From Gordonibacter faecis (GTDB lineage Bacteria > Actinomycetota > Coriobacteriia > Coriobacteriales > Eggerthellaceae), in assembly GCF_030077735.1 (NCBI RefSeq), contig NZ_JASJEU010000012.1, positions 186,001-250,000 of the forward strand: a DNA stretch of 64,000 nt. Direction: 5' to 3'. Shown here in pieces: positions 41,648 through 50,480 of the stretch (positions are counted from its first letter, which is position 1; the number at the start of each line of letters is the position of its first letter). Below the pieces are notes generated by a model, which had not been told where the DNA came from, did not search any database, and saw only the letters and a program-made list of their open reading frames with translations. Made by a program: the position numbers and the translations under genes.

Positions 41648-41921
41648 TGTTTTCGCTCCTCGTGCGGGGTGCAGGCCCGGAATAGTGTGGCGGTTAGCGG
41701 CAGTAGTCAACGGTGGTCAGCGGCAGGAGTTTCGTTCGTTGGGGAAGCCATGGACGCATTATACCCTTGCTTTCGTGCGCCTCTGTCTCCGTAATGCCAT
41801 GATGCCCCTCCCAAACTGATAATGGCGAAGATAACAACGTTGTGGTGTAATCGCCCGCTGATCGCGCGGAATTGTCAACCTGGGTGCTTACGGGGTGGGG
41901 TGGTTGTGGCATACTGCCTGC

Positions 41922-42779
41922 ATGCGTATCTCTGTGAGCTCTTACATTCCTGGAACTTCGCCTGTTCATGCGTGCGATGCGCGCGTGAAGGTGCTGCTGT
42001 TGCTGGCGTACTCGCTGACGCTGTTTTTCGTGCGCACGTGGACGGGATTGGGGTTGTGCGCGCTGCTGTTTGCGGCGGCGGTGATTGCGTCGGGCATACC
42101 GGTGCGGCGGTTTTTCGCGCTGCTGGTGCCGGTGTATGTGATTGCGGCGTTTGCGGTGGTGTTCAACGCGTTTTCGCTCGATGTGGTTGCGGCTGCGGCG
42201 GCAGGAGCCCCCGGTGGCTTGGGGGACGTGTCTTCCGGCGTGTTGGCCGACGTGCCGCCCGTGGCGCTTATGGGGTCGTTTGGCCTGGTGCCGGCAGGGT
42301 TGGCGCGCGGGTGCTTCTTCGCCGTGCGTATCGTGCTGTTGGTTACGGCCAGCCTCGTGGTTACGTACACCACCACCTCCACCGAGCTTACCAATGCACT
42401 CGCGGCGTTTTTGCGTCCGCTGCGACGGCTACACGTGCCGGTGGATGATGTGGCTATGGTGTTCTCGCTGGCGCTGCGCTTTATTCCCGTGACGGCCGAG
42501 GAATTCGGTCGCGTACACGACGCCCAGTGGGCGCGCGGTGCCGCGTTTGCGGAAGGGAACCTGTGGGAGCGGCTGCGCGCGTGGCAAACGGTACTCATTC
42601 CCCTGTTCGTAGGCCTGTTTCGCCGCGCTGATTCGCTGGCCATAGCCATGGACGCCCGCTGCTACGGGGCGCCCGAGGTGGAACGCACGTCGCTTGCTGC
42701 CCAGCGTCTCACGGGAGGAAGCGTCGCGGTCTTGGCGCTTGGACTCGCCACGTGCGTCGCCCTCGCCGCGTGGTTGTAG
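41922..42779 (+). CDS. Energy-coupling factor transporter transmembrane subunit (EcfT)
   Basis: 285 residues with five to six membrane helices. The C-terminal coupling motif AMDARCYGAPEVERT corresponds to the Ala-Arg-Gly motif that contacts EcfA. The N-terminal SSYIPGTSPVHACDARVKVL is typical of EcfT/CbiQ. It would work with ATPases and a vitamin- or metal-binding S subunit, but no such gene is next to it. The ATG at 41922 lacks a clear ribosome site. Confidence 0.85.
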   Translation: MRISVSSYIPGTSPVHACDARVKVLLLLAYSLTLFFVRTWTGLGLCALLFAAAVIASGIPVRRFFALLVPVYVIAAFAVVFNAFSLDVVAAAAAGAPGGLGDVSSGVLADVPPVALMGSFGLVPAGLARGCFFAVRIVLLVTASLVVTYTTTSTELTNALAAFLRPLRRLHVPVDDVAMVFSLALRFIPVTAEEFGRVHDAQWARGAAFAEGNLWERLRAWQTVLIPLFVGLFRRADSLAIAMDARCYGAPEVERTSLAAQRLTGGSVAVLALGLATCVALAAWL

Positions 42780-42893
42780 GGGCGATGGGGAAGGCGAAGC
42801 GAGCGCATTCATCCGCAAGCAGCGCAGATGCACCTGCCTGCGAACATCAACGCGCGCCGTCGCACCCTTCAACCTACTTAATAGTGATGTACT

Positions 42894-43526
42894 TCACGTA
42901 TTCCGCATTGCGGTTCGGGCCGAACGCGGAACTGAACCGTAGCCTTTGATTTCGTCGCCGTAATTGTTTGAGATGCTTCGGCCGATGAGAATGGCATATC
43001 CCGGCTCTACCGTCGAGCGTCCGATCTCTTCCTCAATGAGGCCGTTGCCAATGCCGTCGTAGCCATTCCTCCCGCAGGCGACAGAGAACAGCAGCTTGTC
43101 GTCGGCCTTGTTGCGCACCTCAACCAGTTCGCCGCGGTCTCCGGCAACGGTCGTCTGGTTGCCGAAACCCTCGGTGTACTCGTAGTAGTATGTCCCCTCC
43201 CAGGCGGCCGGGATGGCTATGCTGTAATACGGCGTGTCGATGACCTCGGCAACCGCCGGCTGCTCGGGCGCAGCCGCAGCCGCGGCTTCGTCCTGCGCTT
43301 TCTGCATCCCGCTTACTGTGCCCTCGTCGAAGCCGGCCTGATACCCCTCGTCGCGTCCCGCGTCAAATCCTTCACGATACCCCTGCTCACGAGCCGCCTG
43401 CACGTCAGCCTCACTCACCCCCGAGACCCCCGAGCATCCCGCCAACGTCCAGCAAGCGCCCAGCCCCAATGCCACCACAACTGCTACCGCAAACACGCGC
43501 ACATATCCATTCTCGCAACGCATCAT
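42894..43526 (-). CDS. Putative lipoprotein with Gly-rich helical repeats
   Basis: 210 residues. Lipoprotein signal with ACWTLAGC box, then a 45-residue segment of repeated GY/F-x3-G-x3 units (GYREGFDAGRDEGYQAGFDEG) as in FliH-like or surface linkers, then an Ala-rich linker and a C-terminal domain (from VIDTPYYSIAIPAAWEG) of unknown fold. ATG at 43526 behind GGGAGGAG. Not recognised beyond this. Confidence 0.72.
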   Translation of the reverse strand: MMRCENGYVRVFAVAVVVALGLGACWTLAGCSGVSGVSEADVQAAREQGYREGFDAGRDEGYQAGFDEGTVSGMQKAQDEAAAAAAPEQPAVAEVIDTPYYSIAIPAAWEGTYYYEYTEGFGNQTTVAGDRGELVEVRNKADDKLLFSVACGRNGYDGIGNGLIEEEIGRSTVEPGYAILIGRSISNNYGDEIKGYGSVPRSARTAMRNT

Positions 43527-43620
43527 AGTCACCTCTCCTCCCGGCCACTCTCATTCTCCCCATGATACAAGCTTCAGCCAAAACCCTAGCTGAGTCTTTG
43601 TCTTTTATCCAACGAGGCCG

Positions 43621-43676
43621 TTTTGCTAAATCGTACTTTGCTAAGTTACGATTTAGCAAAGTACGATTTAGCAAAA
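43621..43676. repeat. 24-base perfect inverted repeat
   Basis: Arms TTTTGCTAAATCGTACTTTG plus CTAA (43621-43644) and its exact reverse complement (43653-43676), with an eight-base loop. Each arm itself has two TTTGCTAA motifs, so the site contains four copies of that octamer. AT-rich within GC-rich DNA. It may be a regulator site array, a strong cruciform, or a terminator stem of the minus-strand gene. Confidence 0.6.
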
Positions 43677-43688
43677 CCACCCCAACGC

Positions 43689-43719
43689 GGAACGCGGCAC
43701 CTGGGGGGTGCCGCGTTCC
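43689..43719 (-). terminator. Terminator of the flavin reductase gene
   Basis: Perfect 12-base stem GGAACGCGGCAC / GTGCCGCGTTCC with a short C/G-rich loop. It lies 27 bases after the flavin reductase stop. The following T-run on the minus strand is weak. Confidence 0.6.
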
Positions 43720-43745
43720 GTACGTATGGGGAGGGAGGAATAGTT

Positions 43746-45482
43746 TTACTTCTCGGCGCCTGCTAGCTTGCGGCCGGTTACGTAGCCGAAGGTCAGGCAT
43801 GTGCCGCCCAGGTTGTGACCCGGGAAGTGCGTGGAGTACGCGTTGCAGTACATATCGCCTACGGTGGAGCCGAGGCAGTACAGGCCCTCGATAACTTCGT
43901 TGTCCTCGTTCATGACCTGCATGTCCTCGTTGCAGCGAATGCCACCCACCGTGGTGAGGAACCACGGCGTGCACTCAATGCCGTAGAACGGGCCTTTCTT
44001 AATGGGCAGCAGCAGTTCCTTGCGCTTGCCGAACTCTTCGTCGACACCCTTCTCGCAGTAGCCGTTGTACGCTTCGATGGTCTTAAGCGCCTCGTCTTTC
44101 GGCAGCCCCAGCTTCTCCACCAGTTCTTCCACCGTGTCGGCCTTGATCATCTTCACGGGAATGTCGCCAGAGCCGTTCATGTTGATGGTGCCAGGGCCAT
44201 CAACGACGGTCTGCCAGTACGCGCGCACGTCATCGGGCGTGTCGAACACCTTCGGGCCATCCACGTAGCGATGGTTCTGCCAGCCCGGCTCGTTCGCGTA
44301 GTCATCGTCCCAGATGGCGTACGCGTGATGCCCCTTCTCGTGCATGAGCGCCAGGCCGCCATGCGAGATGACGTTGTCTTCGTTGTCGTAGCGGCGTCCG
44401 TCCTCGTTCACCATGAGGCCCTGGAACGCGCGCACTTGACGCGTGATGGAGCGCCACTGGAAGCAGAAAATCATGGGCGTGGGTGTTTCGTTCTTGTCCA
44501 CTGCCGCGCCGGCCCAGTACGCCATCTTGTGGCCCGAACCGTTCCAGATGCCGCCAAACTCGGTCTGATGTGCCGCCCACGGAATGTACTTCTCCAGCAT
44601 GTCCTTGTCCTGGCCGAAGTCGCCCGTGGCAATGACCACGCCATTTTTGCCGTTGAAGCGCACGTAGCCGTCGCCGGATTTCGCCACGACGCCAATCACT
44701 TTGTCGCCCTCTTTCACCAGCTGCTGCGCGTCCGTCTGATAGCGGATGTCCACACCAGCCTTTTCGCAGTACAGCGCCATGTTTGCGCACACGTCCTGCT
44801 GCGGGTTGTCGTCGGGGCCCTTGCCGTTCGGGCCATCAAGGAACTCGTGCGTGCCGGGGAATTCGCCGTTGATATTCTCCGGGTCCTCGTACCAGTGCTC
44901 CATGACGGGCGTGAGGTCGTCGCCGCCCACGGAGCTGGCCGTGGTCATGCGGTCGATGAGCCAGTCCATGGCCTCACCCGAGCGGTTAAAGTGCATCATC
45001 CACTTGCGACCGTCCACGCGGTAGGAGTGGTATCCCATCATGCGCTTGTAGCGCTGGGCGATTTCTTCCACGGAGCACTCGTAGCCCTTTTCCTTCGTCA
45101 GCTTCGAGTTCATGGCGTAGATGGAGCCGCCGCGACCTACTACGTGGTCCATGCGTTCCAGCATGACCACGTTCGCGCCGTTTTCGGCCGCCGAAAGCGC
45201 GCAGCACAGGCCGGAGAATCCGGCACCGATGACCACGACGTCAGCATCCACGGTTTCCTTGATGTCGCTCTCAGGAATAGGATCGGGTGCTGTTTCGAAG
45301 TCGTACGTGCCGCCTGTTTTCTTGTTGTCCGAGGTCGACGCGCCGGCCGTACCTTCTTTTGGCTGCGCCGCGCATCCGGCCAGCGCGCCCATGCCGGTGA
45401 CGGCGGCCGCACCCACGGCTCCGGTGGCGAACGCTCCCTTAAGGAAGCTACGACGATCCATACTCAGTTTCTCGTTTTCCAT
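43746..45482 (-). CDS. Tat-exported FAD-dependent reductase, fumarate-reductase flavoprotein family
   Basis: 578 residues. A twin-arginine signal (MDRRSFLKGAF) ends with lipobox-like ALAGCAAQ. FAD-binding motif VVIGAGFSGLCCALSAAENG lies near residue 85, and the C-terminal FAD-contact segment YCLGSTVGDMYCNAY...GGTCLTFGYVTGRKLAG is conserved. This family includes fumarate and urocanate reductases and the digoxin reductase Cgr2; it is greatly expanded in Eggerthellaceae. Here no haem domain is fused, so electrons must come from a separate cytochrome or membrane donor. ATG at 45482 follows GGAGGGAAGGGG. The divergent LuxR gene at 45679 probably controls it. Confidence 0.9.
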   Translation of the reverse strand: MENEKLSMDRRSFLKGAFATGAVGAAAVTGMGALAGCAAQPKEGTAGASTSDNKKTGGTYDFETAPDPIPESDIKETVDADVVVIGAGFSGLCCALSAAENGANVVMLERMDHVVGRGGSIYAMNSKLTKEKGYECSVEEIAQRYKRMMGYHSYRVDGRKWMMHFNRSGEAMDWLIDRMTTASSVGGDDLTPVMEHWYEDPENINGEFPGTHEFLDGPNGKGPDDNPQQDVCANMALYCEKAGVDIRYQTDAQQLVKEGDKVIGVVAKSGDGYVRFNGKNGVVIATGDFGQDKDMLEKYIPWAAHQTEFGGIWNGSGHKMAYWAGAAVDKNETPTPMIFCFQWRSITRQVRAFQGLMVNEDGRRYDNEDNVISHGGLALMHEKGHHAYAIWDDDYANEPGWQNHRYVDGPKVFDTPDDVRAYWQTVVDGPGTINMNGSGDIPVKMIKADTVEELVEKLGLPKDEALKTIEAYNGYCEKGVDEEFGKRKELLLPIKKGPFYGIECTPWFLTTVGGIRCNEDMQVMNEDNEVIEGLYCLGSTVGDMYCNAYSTHFPGHNLGGTCLTFGYVTGRKLAGAEK

Positions 45483-45621
45483 TGAAAACCCCTTCCCTCC
45501 TTCGCGACGGCGGTGCCTGTCGCGGCCCAGCGCCCTCCGCGCCGTGCGTTGCCTGCACCCTAGCACGCGCGGCGGGTGGGCCTCTTCGCCCATCCCAGGG
45601 AAAATGCCGATTCGCCTGTTT

Positions 45622-45637
45622 TCACCCCGGGGGGTGA
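45622..45637. promoter_or_regulatory. Inverted repeat in the flavin reductase/LuxR gap
   Basis: TCACCCC-gg-GGGGTGA, a perfect seven-base inverted repeat in the 196-base divergent gap, 42 bases before the regulator start. Candidate operator for the adjacent LuxR protein. Confidence 0.4.
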
Positions 45638-45678
45638 GGCGAGACACGGTATCCTGAGAGAAGGGAAGGGGAGGGCCC

Positions 45679-47295
45679 ATGAAGGAAAGTCACGTTCGTC
45701 ATCTGTTCAATGAGCCGGGCGATCGCGTGCGTGTGCGCGTCGGTCTTGGTCATGCTGTCGCGGGGCAGCCGCGCATTGCGTTTGCGATGGCCTGTTATCT
45801 GGTGTGGATGATAGCCTGCTGTACGGGGCCAGCTGTTGCGCTGAGTGCCGAAGGTGCTGGCGGTGAGACAGGGTTGGCGCTGCTCATGCCCGCTTGGATG
45901 GGCCCGCTTGCGTGTATGGCCGCCGCGAGTGTGGTTATTGCCGTGTGGTTCAAAAAGACACGGAAGGTGCCGAGCACGCCGTCGTGGATGGTGGCACTTG
46001 CCTCGCTCATGACGCTGGCGGCGGCGCTTCATTTGGTGTGGGCGCTGGATACGGGTTTACCCGTCGCGGCACGTTGGGCGCTCTATGCGCTGTCGAGTGT
46101 GGTCATGGGTGCGGGCTGTGCGTTGTTCCGGGTGGAAATTGACCGCGTGTTCGGCTGGATTGGTACGCAGCAAACGCTCTCGCAGGGCATGGCAGCCACG
46201 CTAATAGCGGCGGCAGCGTTGGCGGTTTTGACGCTGGTAGGCGATGCTGCGGGGGCGAGCGAAACGCCGCTTTTGGTGGTGGCGCTCGTGCTGCCGTTTG
46301 CGAGTATGGCGCTGCTGCGCGCGGTGGTGAGCGGGTTTCCGCGGGTGCGCTACTTTGGGCACGGGCTTGATGTACCGCTGCCGTTTCCGGCGAAGTTTGT
46401 TGCTACGTCGTTTGTGCAGGGCGCGGCGGCGGGCGTGCTGTTCGCCGGTGTGTTTGCGCTGGGAATTGCGGGAGGTACGGGAGCCGTGGAAGGTGCGGCC
46501 GGCGTGGCTGGCATGGTTGGCGTCGGTGCTGCAGTGCCGGCTTCTGCCGAAGTCTTGCTGCGCGCGGTGGGGCAAATGGTGGCCGTGGGGCTGCTGTTCG
46601 CTACGCTGGTGTTTTTGCGGCTGGACTTCAACCGGCTGGTGTATAAGGTGGCGTTTCCGTTCGTGGCTGCTGGATTTGTGCTTCTGGCGTTGCTACCAGA
46701 CACCACGGCGGTGGGCGGCGCAGTGCTTGCGGCGGCGTTTTGCTTCCTCGACCTGGTGCTCTGGAGCCTTGGTGCCTGCCTCATGAAGAACATGGGTCTG
46801 CCAGCCACGTGGATTGCCAGTTGTCCGGGGGCAGCGCTCTTCTGTGGGGCGGTGGCAGGCAGCGGCGTGACCCTGGCCTTCTTGAGCGGTGTTGCGTCCT
46901 CCGATGCCGCACTGCTTGCAAGCCTCGTGGCATGCTTTGTGCTGGCAGCGGCGCTGCTGCTTTCAAGCGGTAGCAACCTGAAATACGGCTGGGGAACCGT
47001 GCGCCCGGGCGAAAGCAGCCTTGCGACGGGCGATCTAGCTGGCATCGTGAAGTTCGTCGCCACCGAACGCGGCATCACCCAACGCGAAAGCGAAGTCATG
47101 CTGCTTCTGGCGCAAGGTAAGTCGCGCCGCGCCGTGTGTGAAGAGCTGTCCGTGTCGCCCGACACGGTTAAAACACACGTCCGCAGCATCTATCGCAAGC
47201 TGGCCGTTCACTCCCAACAAGAACTCGCCGACCTGTTGGCGCGCGAACGTGAAGACCTCGCCGCGGACGCTTCCGAACGTCCCCTCGAAGAGTAA
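45679..47295 (+). CDS. LuxR family regulator with N-terminal membrane domain
   Basis: 538 residues. About 12 hydrophobic helices (residues 30-440) are followed by a LuxR helix-turn-helix (ITQRESEVMLLLAQGKS, VSPDTVKTHVRSIYRKLAV) at about 465-525. It is the third regulator of this design in the window and is divergent from the flavin reductase. ATG at 45679 has AAGGGGAGGG upstream. Confidence 0.9.
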   Translation: MKESHVRHLFNEPGDRVRVRVGLGHAVAGQPRIAFAMACYLVWMIACCTGPAVALSAEGAGGETGLALLMPAWMGPLACMAAASVVIAVWFKKTRKVPSTPSWMVALASLMTLAAALHLVWALDTGLPVAARWALYALSSVVMGAGCALFRVEIDRVFGWIGTQQTLSQGMAATLIAAAALAVLTLVGDAAGASETPLLVVALVLPFASMALLRAVVSGFPRVRYFGHGLDVPLPFPAKFVATSFVQGAAAGVLFAGVFALGIAGGTGAVEGAAGVAGMVGVGAAVPASAEVLLRAVGQMVAVGLLFATLVFLRLDFNRLVYKVAFPFVAAGFVLLALLPDTTAVGGAVLAAAFCFLDLVLWSLGACLMKNMGLPATWIASCPGAALFCGAVAGSGVTLAFLSGVASSDAALLASLVACFVLAAALLLSSGSNLKYGWGTVRPGESSLATGDLAGIVKFVATERGITQRESEVMLLLAQGKSRRAVCEELSVSPDTVKTHVRSIYRKLAVHSQQELADLLAREREDLAADASERPLEE

Positions 47296-47471
47296 CCGCC
47301 TCGCGCCTGCACGCAGCGCCCTTTTGGCTGTCGCAGTCGGTAACCGTTTGTCGGCGGGGTTGTGGGAAACGGCCGTAGAATCTGGTGGCGAGGCTCTGGC
47401 GTGCTATGATTGCCGAAGTCAAGGCTTCGACGGGCAACGGCGAAGCGGGATGAAACTTTGAGGAGGCATTC

Positions 47472-48764
47472 ATGAGCGTCATCATCGATGTGTTCGGGCG
47501 CGAGATTTTGGATTCGCGCGGCAACCCTACCGTTGAGGTGGAGGTTGTGCTGGAGGACGGGGCGTTCGGTCGCGCCGCCGTGCCGTCGGGCGCTTCGACC
47601 GGCGCGTTTGAGGCCGTGGAGCTGCGCGACTGCGACAAAGATCGCTACCTCGGCAAGGGTACGCTCGACGCCGTGGCGCACGTGAACGAGGAAATCGCCG
47701 ACGCTCTGGTGGGCCTTGAGGCCGACGACCAGCGCACCATTGACGACATTATGCTAGAGTTGGACGGCACCGACAACAAGGGTGCCCTCGGCGCGAATGC
47801 CATCCTGGGCGTGTCGCTGGCCTGCGCAAAGGCCGCGGCCGAGTCCTCCGAGCTACCGCTCTATAAATATGTAGGCGGCGCGAACGCGCACCTGCTGCCC
47901 ACGCCCATGATGAACATCCTGAACGGTGGCGTGCACGCCGACAACAACGTGGACTTCCAGGAGTTCATGATCATGCCGGTGGGTGCCAACTCGTTCGCTG
48001 AGGCGCTGCGCTGGTGCGCCGAGATCTACCACACGCTGAAGAAGGTGCTGCACGACGCCGGCCTCGGCGGCGGTGTGGGCGACGAGGGCGGCTTCGCCCC
48101 CAACTTCAAGACGAATGAAGAGCCGCTTGAGTACATTGTAAAGGCCTGCGAAGCGGCTGGTTACGCCCCGGGTACGGACATCATGTTCGCCATGGACCCG
48201 GCCTCGACCGAGTTCTATGACGTGAACAAGCAGAAGTACGTGCTGGCGGGCGAAGGCCGCGAGCTCACAAGCGAGGAAATGGTGGACTACTGGGAGGCCC
48301 TGGTCAACAAGTACCCCATCATCTCTATTGAAGACGGCATGGCCGAGGAAGACTGGGACGGCTGGAAGGCCCTCACCGACCGCATCGGCGACCGTGTGCA
48401 GCTGGTGGGCGATGACCTGTTCGTCACAAACTCGAAGCGCCTGGCCAAGGGTATCGAAATGGGCTGCGCAAACGCCATCCTCATCAAGGTGAACCAGATC
48501 GGTAGCCTCACCGAAACGCTTGAGGCCATTGAGATGGCGAAGCAGGCTGGCTATGCCTGCGTCATGAGCCACCGCTCCGGCGAGACCGAGGACACCACCA
48601 TCGCCGACTTGGCCGTGGCCTGCAACACTGGCCAGATTAAGACCGGCGCGCCTTGCCGAAGCGATCGCGTGGCGAAATACAACCAGCTGCTGCGTATCGA
48701 GGAGGAGCTGGACACCGCCGCCGTGTATGCCGGCATGAATGCGTTTTACAACATCAGCCGCTAG
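47472..48764 (+). CDS. eno: Enolase
   Basis: 430 residues, full length. N-terminal DVFGREILDSRGNPTVEVEV, substrate loop PSGASTGAFEAVELRD, metal ligands in FAMDPASTE, SIEDGMAEED and GDDLFVTN, and the signature ILIKVNQIGSLTETLEA. It converts 2-phosphoglycerate to phosphoenolpyruvate. GAGGAGG precedes ATG at 47472. Single gene, with 176 bases upstream for its promoter. Confidence 0.98.
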   Translation: MSVIIDVFGREILDSRGNPTVEVEVVLEDGAFGRAAVPSGASTGAFEAVELRDCDKDRYLGKGTLDAVAHVNEEIADALVGLEADDQRTIDDIMLELDGTDNKGALGANAILGVSLACAKAAAESSELPLYKYVGGANAHLLPTPMMNILNGGVHADNNVDFQEFMIMPVGANSFAEALRWCAEIYHTLKKVLHDAGLGGGVGDEGGFAPNFKTNEEPLEYIVKACEAAGYAPGTDIMFAMDPASTEFYDVNKQKYVLAGEGRELTSEEMVDYWEALVNKYPIISIEDGMAEEDWDGWKALTDRIGDRVQLVGDDLFVTNSKRLAKGIEMGCANAILIKVNQIGSLTETLEAIEMAKQAGYACVMSHRSGETEDTTIADLAVACNTGQIKTGAPCRSDRVAKYNQLLRIEEELDTAAVYAGMNAFYNISR

Positions 48765-48855
48765 ACGCTGAATTTGCTGTGAACGGGCTGGGCTGACCTG
48801 GGGGAAGGGCGGCCTGGCCCGCTTTGCGTTGGTGGTGAGAGAGAGGGTTTTGCAC

Positions 48856-49431
48856 ATGCTGACAGCATGCGAAGTAGTTGAGGGAAGTGACGACGCGTGC
48901 GACGTGGAGCGCCTGCTGACGGCCGCGTTTCCCGCGTACGAGTTGGTGCCGTACTCGTTTCTGACCGAGCAAGCACGTCGCGACGAGGTGTCGCTGCTGG
49001 CATACCACGACGAGGGCCAGTTCTGCGGTTTCGTGTTCATGATTGAGGGCGCAGACATGGCGTACGTGCTGTACTTGGCCGTGGACGAGCGCGTGCGGTC
49101 GAAGGGTTACGGCGCGCGCATCCTCGCGGACGTGAGCAAGCGCTGCGCAGGAAAAACGCTCATGCTGGACATCGAGCCCATAGACGAAGCAGCACCAAAC
49201 CTTGAACAGCGGAAACGGCGCCGGGAGTTCTACCTGCGCAACGGCTTTGAGCCTACCGGCTACACGGTGTGCTTCGAGGACGACGTGTACGAGGCGCTTT
49301 GTAAGGGGCCGGGGTTTGACCCGGAGCGGTTCTGCTCCCTCATTAACGAGTTGCCGGAAGGCGAGGACAAGCGGGTTCTTCCCCTGTCGAGTGTGGTGTC
49401 GCCGCTTTCGGGCAAGCCCTTTGTTTCGTGA
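48856..49431 (+). CDS. GNAT family N-acetyltransferase
   Basis: 191 residues. The acetyl-CoA binding motif A appears as VLYLAVDERVRSKGYGARILADV (in parts: VDERVRSKGYGARIL), and motif B as FYLRNGFEPTGY. Substrate unknown. ATG at 48856 is chosen because the codons upstream to GTG 48829 lack support. It stands alone after eno. Confidence 0.85.
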   Translation: MLTACEVVEGSDDACDVERLLTAAFPAYELVPYSFLTEQARRDEVSLLAYHDEGQFCGFVFMIEGADMAYVLYLAVDERVRSKGYGARILADVSKRCAGKTLMLDIEPIDEAAPNLEQRKRRREFYLRNGFEPTGYTVCFEDDVYEALCKGPGFDPERFCSLINELPEGEDKRVLPLSSVVSPLSGKPFVS

Positions 49432-49578
49432 GGGCGGCACGCGGCAGCGCAGAGGGGCTGATGGCGGGCCTGGCAACACCGTTGAGGGATAACCTAAAAG
49501 CCCTGGTTGGAGTATACGAGGCCGCGTCATTTCGCCCCTGACGCGCGAGCACTACCACCTGCCGGAGGGGCGCAACTT

Positions 49579-50184
49579 CTACTCCTGCGTCGCGCCCACC
49601 TCTGGCACGTGCACGTTCATGTCGGGCGCAGGGTGGCACAGGAGGCCTTCTTCCAGCATGGCTGCGCTTACGCGGAGGTATTCGTCGCCCGCGTCGGTGC
49701 ACATCCGCTGTACTTCCTCGGGTGAAAGCATGCGCTTCAGACGCGCCGGTACGCCCATGATCAGGCAGTTGTCGGGGAATTCCTTACCCTCCGACACCAG
49801 CGCGCCGGCTGCAATCACGCATCCCGAGCCAATGCGCGCGCCGTTCATGACGGTGGCGCCCATGCCTACCAGCGTATTGTCACCAATGGTGCAGCCGTGC
49901 AGCAGCGCGCGGTGGCCCACGGTCACATGCTGACCCACGGTGACGGGGAAGCCCTCGAACACGTGCACGATGGCGCCTTCCTGGATGTTCGTTTCGTCGC
50001 CAATGAAAATGGCCTCGTCGTCCCCGCGTAGGCAGGCGAAATCGAGCACGCATACATCGCGCCCAAGGGTGACGTCGCCCATGATGCTGGCAGTAGGCGA
50101 AAGGCGCGCCGTGGGATGCGCTTTTACGCGACGGTAGCGGTTGGGCTGGGGTTCTTGCGGGCATATGGTATCGGTGAGAGACAT
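49579..50184 (-). CDS. Gamma-carbonic anhydrase-like hexapeptide-repeat protein
   Basis: 201 residues. A left-handed beta helix of hexapeptide repeats runs from about residue 25 to 160 (IMGDVTLGRDVCVLDFACLRGDD, shown in parts). Metal-site histidines fall in AIVHVF and TVGHRALLHGC as in gamma-carbonic anhydrases (PaaY/YrdA type). A helical C-terminal tail follows. ATG at 50184 has GGAAAGGAA upstream. Confidence 0.88.
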   Translation of the reverse strand: MSLTDTICPQEPQPNRYRRVKAHPTARLSPTASIMGDVTLGRDVCVLDFACLRGDDEAIFIGDETNIQEGAIVHVFEGFPVTVGQHVTVGHRALLHGCTIGDNTLVGMGATVMNGARIGSGCVIAAGALVSEGKEFPDNCLIMGVPARLKRMLSPEEVQRMCTDAGDEYLRVSAAMLEEGLLCHPAPDMNVHVPEVGATQE

Positions 50185-50386
50185 GCGGAATTCCTTTCCC
50201 GTGTGAAAATGTGGCTCCCCATTATAAACAACGCACGCGCCACGCTTGCTCAAAAGCACGGGGCGGGGGCGCTTCACCAGCGGAACTTCATGGGGCGTGG
50301 CTGCTCCGTGTTTCCGGGCGTGGGCTCGGGCTGAGTCGCGCGTGGGCTCGTGCTAAAGTCGCCCGCCTGAACTATACTTCTAGCGC

Positions 50387-50392
50387 TATAAT
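50387..50392 (+). promoter_or_regulatory. -10 box for moeA
   Basis: TATAAT at 50387-50392, leaving a leader of about 80 bases before moeA. The matching -35 is weak. The leader contains GGCGC repeats, but I see no convincing Moco riboswitch. Confidence 0.5.
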
Positions 50393-50480
50393 AAACCCCA
50401 TGCCATAACGCGCACCTCCGGGCCTGTTGTCACTTGAAGGCGCAGGATGGAAGGCGCGCTTTTTCACGGAAGGGGAACCG

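Noticed and set aside
43815..45485. Long plus-strand open frame (556 codons) opposite the flavin reductase
   Set aside because: It is the antisense shadow of a high-GC gene; the minus strand has Tat, FAD and family motifs, while the plus translation is Val/His/Arg-rich without any motif.
50393..50480. Moco riboswitch before moeA
   Set aside because: The leader is only about 80 bases and the conserved core elements could not be recognised.
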